Assembly: GCF_014633365.1 (NCBI RefSeq)
Contig: NC_068351.1
Location: forward strand, 24,710,366-24,774,365
Length of the DNA stretch: 64,000 nucleotides
Direction of reading: 5' to 3'
DNA from: Diospyros lotus
Taxonomy: Eukaryota; Streptophyta; Magnoliopsida; Ericales; Ebenaceae
The notes beneath the pieces are model-generated. The model had not been told where the DNA came from and ran no database searches. It was given only the letters and a program-made list of their open reading frames with translations. Each line of letters opens with the position of its first letter. The stretch's first letter is position 1. Position numbers and translations under genes: made by a program. Shown here piece after piece: positions 19,805 through 29,267 of this stretch.

Positions 19805-20412
19805 TTGGCCCTTAAGGGTGGAATACGTTGTTGCCATCACCCCTGCCACCGCTACTCGCATCGTTGTCGCCCAAGGATGGCGCCACCATCGTCGCCTTCT
19901 ATTTCCCTTGCCAATGCCGCAAGCACAGCCCGACGTCGCCCTTCTCCCTGCTGGCATCGTTGTCATCCCCTCCCTCAGATCGCCCCCTCCATCCAGCCAC
20001 AGAAACTCGCCACTGCCAATTGCCCCCTACCCGTCGGTCACAGAAACCTGTCATCGCCGAAAGTTCAAGCTTAGATCTATGAAGATTCAGCTATTAGATT
20101 TTATTAATTTTTTGGTATGTGGGTTATGTGGATAAGAGTGTTGGATAGTTGCCTCTGATCGCCAAAAACCACCGTCGTCGGTGGCAGCAGTTGTGGCTCG
20201 TTTAGACTGTTTTTGCATGTATATACATATATTTATATATTTTTATTTTTTCTACTTTAGTTTTTCTATTTACTTTTTGCTTATGTTGTTTTGTTTAGAT
20301 GATCATGATTTGGTTGTGAAAATGAAAAATAAAAAACATGATTTTTGTTTTTAGTTATAAAAAAATATGATTTATTTTGTTATTTAATTGTATGCATGAT
20401 AAGGAGTTTTGG
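19456..20412. other. Mixed sequence with CT-rich tract, no confident gene
   Basis: Contains poly-T, a (CT)n run at about 19772-19800 and a GC-richer stretch (19805-20080) open in several frames. None of the frames gives a recognisable protein. The region before 20412 is AT-rich. Confidence 0.4.
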
Positions 20413-20663
20413 GTTTGGACCAGGGCTGGCCCAAGCCATAGGCCACAGAGGCCTATGCCTAGGGCCCCCAATTTTTTGGACCCCCCCAAAAAATATAGTA
20501 GTTGCTGACCAATAGGGCCCCCAAAAAAATACAGGTACAACAACAACCACCCAGCAGGGCGCTCACCAAGATGGACATCAAGTAGTGTGGTTGATGGTCG
20601 ACTGTTACAATGCCATCGTAATAAATGTGATTGTGAGGTGTGACTTGAAGTTTGACCATTGAG

Positions 20664-20670
20664 AGGCATA

Positions 20671-20720
<50 letters not shown>
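20664..20720. repeat. (GA)n microsatellite
   Basis: About 55 bp of GA repeats with one A interruption near 20683, inside the hAT 5' non-coding region. Confidence 0.95.
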
Positions 20721-20722
<2 letters not shown>

Positions 20723-21252
20723 ACAATAAAAAATTGGAAAAAGAAACAAATGCTGAAATATTAAGCCAGAGCCTTCGTGCTTGCGCTGACAGTCCCTAAT
20801 CCCTATTTTAAGCTTTTAATAATTTAATTTCAAAAGACAAAACACAGCAAAAGCTATTCTTGCTTGAAGTGAAAAATAATGGGAAGAAATTAATTAGCTC
20901 ATCAGACTGTTGATTTAGATTTGGAATGGACTGAACGGTGGAGTGGAGAAAGAAAAATAGATATAAAAAGACCAGACCCTCGCTCATGCCCACTTCTTTC
21001 TTTCTGCTAACTGCTCTGGCTTTTTTTTTTCTCTCTCTCTACAAACAAATACGATTTTGTTGTTGCAATTAGCTCTCAAGTCTCCTCTCTGAGATACTCT
21101 CTCTCTCTCTCTATAGATATATATATATATTATACACAATTTCTATTGCTTCAATTAGACTCTCATTTGACCCTATTACCACTTGTCGCACGGTCGCATC
21201 AGCACACCAGTTTTATCAGCAGCAGTAACTCCTCCTCTAGTTAGTTTATTTA

Positions 21253-21924
21253 TGTTATGGGCGATCTCCGGAATTCAGCTGACGGGCTAGACTCGGTTGC
21301 ACAGGGCGAACCCAAAATACCCAAGGCACAGTAGGCCGACCGGAGTTCCTTAGAGGCTCGCCAGGCCTAGAGATCGAGAACCACCAATGAAGTCTCACGG
21401 TAAAAAGTCAGGTCACCTGAAGACAGCGAGCTCGCTCTAAGTGAGCTCACTCAAAACAACATCCCAGCATCACAACATCACGACTTCCGCTTCGCCGAAG
21501 GATGCACCAAAGATTAGAACAACTAGGAGACCGCGAGATTGTCGGAAGCGATATACACCTGCCTATTAGAAGTAATTCAAATCCCTGAAGACAAGGAACC
21601 TATCCCTGATATTCCAGAGCCGATAAGGAAAGCGCCATCAATGGAATAGACTCCTTCCATATTTAGAACTGATTCGAATTGTAAACAACACGACTCTAAT
21701 TATAGAGAAGAAGACGCCACTGTAAAGGGATCACAAAAAATTACATACTGTGACTCTGCCAAAATAATCAGAGAACAGCCGTGGACTAGGCATCATTCGA
21801 GCCGAACCACGTAAAAATCTTGTGTGCCTATTGTTGGTTCCTTTGCTTCTGTTCCTTACTCTTCGGCATTTGTTATTGCATTGCGGGCTCTCGAACTTCA
21901 GTTGACGGTTCTCGTACGTCAACA
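21253..21924 (+). repeat. Tat 5' LTR
   Basis: 672 bp, TG...CA ends, followed by the primer-site region. A TCTAATTATAGAGAAG stretch near 21691-21706 corresponds to TATTTATAGAGAA in the 3' LTR and is a likely TATA region. Confidence 0.92.
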
Positions 21925-21944
21925 CCTTGGCGCTAGAAGGAGGG
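21925..21944 (+). other. Primer binding site region
   Basis: CCTTGGCGCTAGAAGGAGGG follows the LTR end. The related elements at 44736 and 56361 have TTTTGGCACTAGAGGAAGGG at the same place. The TTGGCGC core resembles other plant gypsy primer sites. I do not assign the tRNA. Confidence 0.6.
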
Positions 21945-21963
21945 CCCGCACTGATTGATAGCA

Positions 21964-23234
21964 ATGGCCAGAGGAAGGAATGCGCGAAGCTTTGATGCAA
22001 TCGTCAATTTGTCGAAAAATCATGACAACCGACCGCACGATGATCCGCCTGTCGGAGGGTCTGTTGCCCCAGCAACGGAAACTTCGGTTCCACTAATTAT
22101 CGGAGTCACTGTTGGAATGCCCCCGCGGGCTTCGGCTCAACTTGCCGCCCCAACCGACGGAGCAGGGGCAATTCAAGCCTGACAGCAACGTCAGGAAGCA
22201 CTGGAAAACACCATAAGGCAGCTCGCTGAGGCGGTCAGGGCCCTTGCCCGAGCTCAGCTGCAAACGGCCCCGAGACAGCCAGAACCACCATCACCCCGGA
22301 GAGCTCGCCACCCACGAGAGGGAAGGCCCCTGCCAAATGAAAGAGAAGCTGATAGAGTTTCCTCGCCAGAAAGGTCAGTAAATTCTCCCAATTCAAAGTC
22401 CAAAAGTACAGACTCCCCATTATATCGCTCCCCAGGGAAAGGAAGCAAGCAACCGCAGCCCCAGCGATCTGCGGACCAGGACACAACTGTAGAGGAGTTG
22501 CTTCAAAGGGTGTAGGAGTTGAAGGCACGGCAAGGAACTCGTGGCCAAAATAGTGGCTACGGAGAGAGGACCCCGTTCATGAGAGAAGTTGAGCTCGAAG
22601 CTCTCCCCAGGAGATTCAAGGTTCCGAGCATACCGCAGTACAATGGGGACAGCGACCCCTATGACCATCTGGACGCATTCAATGTCCAAATGGACCTGCA
22701 GACCACTAGCTCGCTGGTAAAGTGTCGAGTGTTCCCCACGACCTTGGGAGACATTCCGCGTGCTTGGCTCAGAAGCCTTCCATCTCGCAGCATTGGAAGT
22801 TGGGAAGAATGCCAGCGGAGGTTCCTTGGTCAGTACAGGGCACTGAGGCGGCAGCTCGCTCCTTCGTGCCACCTCGCCACGGTCTTCCAAAGGTCGAGCG
22901 AGTCCCTCAAGGACTACATCGCTAGGTTCCGGCGCGAGATGAGTAATGTCGAAAGTCCCTTTGATGAAAGTATCTTGACGGCCATCTCGGCAGGCCTCCG
23001 GAAAGACGGGAAGCTTTATGAGAGCATTTACAAATCCCCCGTTACAGATCTGGGGGAGTTCTATGAGCGAGCTGCAAAGGAGATCCGGTGGGAAGAGGCA
23101 TTCGGTTCAAAGAAGCCCGCCGGACATGAGGAGGAAGCCGGGAGTTCTAGCCGAGATAGGAAAACAAATGACGGGGGAAATGGAAGGGACAACCATGATG
23201 AGCGGTCTAGCAATCAGGTAGCCAAGCGAGCTTG
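21964..23234 (+). pseudogene. Tat gag (Retrotrans_gag) with in-frame stops
   Basis: ATG at 21964 (MARGRNARSFD), in the same frame as pol. A variable Pro/Ser-rich N-terminal part is followed by the Retrotrans_gag core from about 22600: PSIPQYNGDSDPYDHLDAFN, WLRSLPSRSIGSWEECQRRF, ESLKDYIARFRREM and ESILTAISAGLRKDGKLYES. Nonsense codons lie at 22180 (TGA), 22513 (TAG) and 23233 (TGA). There is no frameshift. The last two fit C-to-T change of CAG and CGA. The 22180 TGA is shared with the copy at 56.6 kb. Confidence 0.88.
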
Positions 23235-23322
23235 ACGGGAAGAGCGGGAGGAGCGACCTCCAAGGCAGGACCGTTTCAACAACTATGCGACCCTATCGGA
23301 TTCTCAAGAGAGGATTTTCGCT

Positions 23323-25758
23323 ATGGAGAAGAGGAGAGAAGATTTCGGGAGGCTGAACCCGATTAAAACTCCCAATAAGTTCAGAAACCAGGAGAAGTTT
23401 TGTGCGTACCACAACGAGGTAGGGCACGACACCTCCAAATGCTACGCCCTAAAAGATGCAATTGAAGAACTGATTCGAAGGGGCTGGCTGCGAGATTACG
23501 TGGTGCGACCTTCAAACCAGCCACCCCAGCAGACGAATCAACGACCTCCCCCCGAGGATGAGCATGCACCTATGGTTCGAACGATCTACACAATCCACGG
23601 TGGACCTCACCTAGCAGGCACATCGAACAGGTCGCATGAAAGGTATGTACGCGAAACTAATCACGTCTTGATAGCAGGATCTATTGAGCAGACGGGACCA
23701 TCTAAGCGAACTAGGGTGGCAATGAAAGAAATCACCTTCTCCAAAGATGATGCCAAGGACATACACTGGCCGCACAATGACGCCCTTGTCATTCGTGCTC
23801 GCATCGGCAACATGGAGGTACGAAGAATAATGGTAGACACTAGCAGCTCGGTGAATGTGATGTATAGGGCCTGTTTCGACCAAATGGGACTAGGGCCCGA
23901 GCAATTGAGCTCATCCCTAGAGCCGCTCTACGGATTCACGGGAGACGCAGTTGTTCCCATAGGGCGGGTTAAACTCCCATTCACTGTTGGGAGCCCAGGT
24001 CGCGAAGCAACGGCAATGGCAGAATTCCTTATTATTGACTGTCCCTCAGCGTACAACGTCGTGCTCGGGCGGCCGGTGATGAACGAGCTGGACATGGTCG
24101 CCTCAATTAGGGCTCTGACCGTCAAGTTCCCGACTGACAATGGAACAGGATGTGTGCGGGGAGAACAACACCTCGCGAGACGCTGCTATGAGGACGCGGT
24201 CAAGATGGGGGCCAAAGGAAAGAGAGTGAACGTGGTCGCAGGAGGAGCTCAGCGACCTTCTAGTCAGAGCGGGGTAAACTATGACCTGGATCCTCGAGAA
24301 GTGGATTGTGACAAAGCCTCCGGCCCGGTGGAAGAACTTGAAGAAGTCCCGACCAGCGAAGTGGATGCTGAAAGGTGTCTAAAGCTCGGAAAGAATCTGG
24401 CCCCTGAGGTAAAGTATCAATTGGTTGAATTCCTTAAAGCTAACCTGGACGTGTTTGCTTGGAACCATGAAGATATGGTAGGCATAGCCCCGGAGGTCAT
24501 GTCGCACAGGCTCAATGTGGACCCCAGCTACAGACCAGTGTGGCAGAAGAGGAGGTTAATGACTCCAGAGCGTTACGCCGCCCTTAAAGAGAAGGTGGAT
24601 AAGCTCTTGGACAATGGATTCATCAGAGAAGCCCAATACCCAATCTGGGTAGCCAATCCAGTCCTGGTGAAGAAAAAGAACGAAAAATGGAGGACCTGCA
24701 TCGACTTCACCGACCTGAACAAGGCCTGCCTGAAAGACAGCTTTCCCCTTCCCAGGATTGACCAGCTCGTGGATGCAACAGCGGGGCACCAGCTCCTCAG
24801 TTTCATGGACGCCTACTCAGGATACAACCAGATCCCCATGAATTCTAGCGAGGAGAAGCACACGTCATTTATCACCGATCGTGGGCTGTACTGCTACAAA
24901 GTTATGCCGTTTAGACTGAAGAATGCTGGGGACACCTACCAGAGGCTCATGAATACAATGTTCGAAGCACAGATTGGGAGAATAATGGAGGTATATGTCG
25001 ACGATATGCTGGTTAAATCTGAGCAGGTCGCAGATCATGTTCGCGATTTAGGAGAAATGTTCGAGGTCCTCAGGAGCTATCGCATGAAAGTAAATCCACT
25101 GAAGTGCACTTTTGGAGTGGCTTCCGGGAAATTCTTGGGATTCATAGTCAACAACAGAGGCATCGAGGCCAACCCGGAGAAAATAAAGGCCTTGCTGGAT
25201 ATGAGATCTCCCACAAAGAAGAAGGATGTACAGAGCCTTACCGGTCAGGTCGCTGCCCTGAGCCGCTTTATCTCCAAAGCGACTGACAAATGTATTCCTT
25301 TCTTCAATACGTTAAGGAAGGCCCAAGGCTTCGATTGGAGCGGAGAATGCGAGCTCGCGTTCCAGCAGTTGAAGGCGTATATGGGGCAAGCGCCACTACT
25401 TTCAAAACCCAAGGATGGGGAAAAATTGGTCGTCTATCTGGAAGTGTCAGAGCACGCTCCTAGCGCAGCATTGGTTCGAGAGGAAGAAGAGGTGCAATAC
25501 CCCGTCTACTACGTCAGCAAGAGGTTGGTGGACGCAGAAACAAGGTACACACTGATGGAGAAGCTCGCATACTGCCTAGTCACAGCATCGAGGAAGTTGC
25601 GTCCTTATTTCCAAGCCCATCAGATCGACGTTCTGACCAAGTACCCCCTGAAGCAGATTTTGCAGAAACCAGACACCTCAGGCCGCCTACTAAAATGGGC
25701 GATCGAGCTCGCTCAGTTCGACTTGGAATATAGACCAAGGACGGCTATCAAAGGATAA
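23323..25758 (+). CDS. Tat pol: zinc-finger-like segment, protease, RT and RNase H
   Basis: An 811-codon open stretch continuing the gag frame. A CAYHNEVGHDTSKC metal-binding-like motif is at residues 27-40. Protease motif MVDTSSSVNVM is at about 170-180, where catalytic DTG has become DTS (D172). Its C-terminal flap end is YNVVLGRPVMNELD. RT contains EKWRTCIDFTDLNKAC and a catalytic YVDDM at 558-562. FGLKN has become FRLKN, and NQIPMNSSEE departs from the usual NQIxM-HP. RNase H follows (LVVYLEVSEHAPSAALVREE, where the catalytic Asp position reads Glu). It ends at TAA 25756-25758 in IKG-stop-ALANFIAEFT, where CAA (Gln) is expected. So the ORF is long, but the enzyme is probably inactive. Confidence 0.88.
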   Translation: MEKRREDFGRLNPIKTPNKFRNQEKFCAYHNEVGHDTSKCYALKDAIEELIRRGWLRDYVVRPSNQPPQQTNQRPPPEDEHAPMVRTIYTIHGGPHLAGTSNRSHERYVRETNHVLIAGSIEQTGPSKRTRVAMKEITFSKDDAKDIHWPHNDALVIRARIGNMEVRRIMVDTSSSVNVMYRACFDQMGLGPEQLSSSLEPLYGFTGDAVVPIGRVKLPFTVGSPGREATAMAEFLIIDCPSAYNVVLGRPVMNELDMVASIRALTVKFPTDNGTGCVRGEQHLARRCYEDAVKMGAKGKRVNVVAGGAQRPSSQSGVNYDLDPREVDCDKASGPVEELEEVPTSEVDAERCLKLGKNLAPEVKYQLVEFLKANLDVFAWNHEDMVGIAPEVMSHRLNVDPSYRPVWQKRRLMTPERYAALKEKVDKLLDNGFIREAQYPIWVANPVLVKKKNEKWRTCIDFTDLNKACLKDSFPLPRIDQLVDATAGHQLLSFMDAYSGYNQIPMNSSEEKHTSFITDRGLYCYKVMPFRLKNAGDTYQRLMNTMFEAQIGRIMEVYVDDMLVKSEQVADHVRDLGEMFEVLRSYRMKVNPLKCTFGVASGKFLGFIVNNRGIEANPEKIKALLDMRSPTKKKDVQSLTGQVAALSRFISKATDKCIPFFNTLRKAQGFDWSGECELAFQQLKAYMGQAPLLSKPKDGEKLVVYLEVSEHAPSAALVREEEEVQYPVYYVSKRLVDAETRYTLMEKLAYCLVTASRKLRPYFQAHQIDVLTKYPLKQILQKPDTSGRLLKWAIELAQFDLEYRPRTAIKG

Positions 25759-26391
25759 GCACTCGCGAATTTCATTGCTGAATTCACTGGACCAGCCCAA
25801 GTGGGAGAAGAAGCCTCGGAAGGACCATCCTGGGAACTATATGTTGACGGATTGTCAAACGATCAAGGAGCTGGAGCTGGAGTTATGTTAATTAGCCCGG
25901 AGGGCCACAGGATCCTCTGTGCCCTACGATTCGATTTTCGAGCTACCAACAATGAGGCGAAGTACGAGGCATTGCTCGCAGGGTTACGCCTGGCAAAAGA
26001 AGTACGAGCTGAAGCAGTTGTAATCCTCAGCGACTCCCAACTGGTCATTAATCAAATACGAGGGGAATATCAAGCGAAAGGTGCAAAGATGGCGGCATAC
26101 CTGCTCAAAGCGCGCGAACTTCTGGCCCTTCTCCCAAGATTCGAGGTACCCCAGATTCCCCATTCTCAAAATTCTCATGCGGACGCACTAGCTCGACTGG
26201 CAACTGCGCGAGATACAGAGTTCCTGGGGGCTATACCGGTGGAATTTCTAGCTGCCCCTAGCACGGAACAATCAGCTGAGACGATGGAGATTGGCGCGCC
26301 CCAGGGTTCATGGATGAGTCCTATTCTGGAGTATCTACGAGGCGGAAAGCTGCCAATAGACAAACTCGAAGCGCGCAGACTGCGAGCTTGA
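25759..26391 (+). pseudogene. Tat additional RNase H (aRH)
   Basis: After the TAA at 25756 the frame stays open to TGA 26389. LYVDGLSNDQGAGAGVMLIS (first Asp), NNEAKYEALLAGLRLAKEV (Glu), SDSQLVINQIRGEYQ (Asp) and SHADALARLAT (last Asp) are the four catalytic positions of an archaeal/plant-type RNase H. All four are present. This extra domain identifies the Tat lineage. The closing stop (LRA-TGA-AVRY) fits CGA to TGA. Confidence 0.88.
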
Positions 26392-27546
26392 GCTGTCCGC
26401 TACTGTATCCACGATGAGGTGTTGTATAAGCGAGGATTCACAGCCCCACTGTTAAGGTGTATCGAGGGCCCCGATTGTCGGATCGTGTTGGAGGAAATAC
26501 ATGCCGGACATTGCGACAACCACGCTGGGGCTCTGTCGCTAGCCCAGAAAGCACTTCGGCAGGGTTTCTATTGGCCCACGATGAAACAGGATGCGATAGA
26601 GTTGGTAAAGAGGTGTGAAAAGTGCCAACGGTTTGCTAAAGTCCCGCGAGCTCCTCCGGCCTACCTCCAACAGATGAGCAGCCCGTGGCCATTTGCTTTC
26701 TGGGGCATGGACCTGATCGGGCCGCTCCCAACGGCTCGAGGCAACTGCAAGCACATTATCGTGGCGGTAGATTACTTCACCAAGTGGGCCGAAGCGAAAG
26801 AACTCGCCGAAATATCCACCTCCAAGGTACAAAAATTCGTCTGGGATAATATCATTTGCAGGTTTGGGGTCCCACAGCAGATAATTACGGACAACGAGAC
26901 TCAATTCACCAACGAGTAGTTCATTCGGTTTTGTGAGTCACTAGGCATTCAAAAGAGCTTCACAACCATAGATCACCCCCAAGCGAACGGGCAGGTCGAG
27001 GCAGTTAACAAGATCATCAAACACGCCCTAAAGACGAAGCTAGAGAACAGGAATGGCGCTTGGGCAGACGAACTGCAAACAGTGCTCTGGGCATATCGGA
27101 TGACAGCTCGCACCAGCACAGGGGAGACTCCTTTTTCGTTGGCCTACGGATTCGAAGCTATGATCCCAACAGAATATGAGGTAACAAGCCAGTGAAGAGC
27201 CACTTTCAACCCAGAAGGGAATCATGAACTGCTAGCTGTAAATTTGGACCTACTGGAGGAAGCAAGAGACATAGCTCGTTTAAAGAATGCCGTATACCAA
27301 CAAAGGGTAGCGCGTTACTATAATAGAAAAGTCCGAATCAGGCATTATAAAGTTGGGGATCGCGTGCTATGCTTAATACTTCCCGCAGCTCGGAAAGCCA
27401 GTGACGGCACGCTTGGCCCAAACTGGGAAGGACCCTTTGTCATCCACGAAGACTTGGGCAATTGGGCGTACCATCTAGCCAACATGGACGGAGCTGTCCT
27501 CCCACGAGCCTGGAACGCGGAGCACCTCCGCCCCTACTATCAGTAA
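26392..27546 (+). pseudogene. Tat integrase with two in-frame stops
   Basis: Zinc-binding H-H-C-C: HAGHCDNHAG and RCEKCQRFA. Catalytic core: FWGMDLIGPLP (Asp), IITDNETQFTNE (Asp; usual TDNGTQF has Gly to Glu) and ANGQVEAVNKIIK (Glu). The C-terminal GPY/F module reads LGPNWEGPFVIHEDLG, ending NAEHLRPYYQ and a stop at 27544-27546. Internal stops TAG at 26917 and TGA at 27193 fit C-to-T changes of CAG and CGA. The frame is unbroken otherwise. Confidence 0.88.
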
Positions 27547-29267
27547 AAGTGTTTATTTTTGCCTATGTTTCATGTTTCAATTCTTTAAGCTCGATTGAGA
27601 TTAATAAATTTTTGCCTGATCAATTTTGCCGCTCTTTGTTGTCTATTCTCCACCACGACATCTTAACATTTTCGGGGGAAGGGTAAAAACCATGGTTTGC
27701 GAGCTGGGGCTCATTCATCTTAGTCGACGGGCTATGGTTTGGGGCTTATCTGAGCATTCCTCTTGGTCCTCCCCCAAGTCGTGGTTTGCTAGCTGAGGCC
27801 CATTCATCTTGACCCAATGTCACGGTTTGGCGCCTACCTGGGCAACCACTTCTATCTCGAGCGAAGGGATCACTAGCTGAGACCCTCATAGCCTGCGGTC
27901 TACCTGTGTATTCCCCCTCCTCGAACCAACCACGGAAGAGCCATGGTATGTTAGCTGAGGTCGCTATGCGACCTACCTGGACATATATCTTGGTCGGATC
28001 TTCAACTCCACGAATTTACAAGAAAAGCCTTGATATATTAGCTGAGGTCGATCCGTGACCTACCTGGACGTGTATCCTGGCTGTCTTCGACTTTCCCGCA
28101 AAAATATCACGGGAAGCTCGTCTCGAGCCGCAGCCCGTTAGCTGCGGTCGTGAAATGGTCTATGCAGGCGTACGATTTGGCCAAGTCGCACTACAACTCT
28201 CTCTATGTTTGTGACAGCTCGTTTTGGTTTTATAAGTTACTTCAAATAGCAGATCATTTATCCTCTTGACGAGCTGATCAAAGGATCTATAAATTATTTA
28301 CGACCTGCCGCTCAACTAGGCAAAGCTTTCGCGACAAGCAACATGTGACCTACAATCAATGATTTATTATTAAAGAACAATCGTTCTGAGAAACTCTTTA
28401 AAGATCACAGGATTAATTCAAGGCGAACATGGTTTTATTACAAGAAGGTGTCTGATACAAGAATTTTCTACCGAACTACAACATGAAGGAATGAAGCCTA
28501 AACAAACTAAAGGATAACCAGAGTCCACAATAATCTCTGGCCTCCCTTGAAAGCAAGAAAAAGATGAAGTTCGCCGGATCCCAAGTGGCTCGGCAGTCTT
28601 CAAGCTTTAGCCGCGCGATCTAACAATCTTCAGCTTTGACCGAGCGACCGACAATCTTCTTCCTCCCACATTCGACGGAAAAAGAAGAAGAAGATTGCCG
28701 GACCGCTTGGCCATAGCTAAAATATCGGGGTACAGCGAGCAGCCTCATGCCTGCAAGAACATTCCACTAAGCAACCCAGAATAAACATGCCCTGATAGCT
28801 TGAAAACAAATGGGGTATTTATAAGCCCCATTCTGGAACAAGGGGGGACGCACGGTCAAAACCATGAAAAGCAGGGCCATAATGGTAGCCCTCGTTCTTA
28901 GGTCCGCTGACTATTCCCGGAGTCCAAAAATTGTTCCCAAGGATATGGCGAGTCCCAAGACGACGATCCAACTTCGTAAAGCAAAGGATAGGTCGCCGGA
29001 GAATTAAACCTTAGCTCCCAGATTGCATGAGGAACTATGAGCTAGGGGGGATGCGGTAAGGGGGTTGCAAGGTTGAGCGTTGAGCTGGGCCAATATCCGA
29101 AGCATTTCGAGGTGCGAACTCCTTGACGGGTCTTCGAACAGCCGATAACGAGCTAACAATGCGGAAATTTGGAAATTTTCAAAAAACCAAAGAGATACAA
29201 AAGCATTGGGTTTTTCATTGAAACGCAAATGTCTTACAAAAAAAAAAAAAAAAGGGGGAGAAAAACC
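27547..29267 (+). repeat. Tat post-pol non-coding region with diverged internal repeats
   Basis: From about 27680 to 28170 the sequence repeats two themes: GGTTTGCGAGCTGGGGCTCA followed by CATCTT, and ATGTTAGCTGAGGTC followed by ACCTACCTGGACATATATCT. Copies occur near 27690, 27781, 27952, 28034 and 28137, about 80-105 bp apart. The same two themes recur in the other two Tat copies (46030-46640 and 61640-62040). No open frame runs through them. The rest, to 29267, shows no gene. Confidence 0.75.

Noticed and set aside
19805..20135. Overlapping plus-strand open frames in three frames
   Set aside because: GC-richer sequence keeps several frames open at once; the residues (His/Pro/Ser-rich) match nothing I know.
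24556..24806. Minus-strand open frames in the RT region
   Set aside because: Shadows of the Tat reverse transcriptase on the plus strand.
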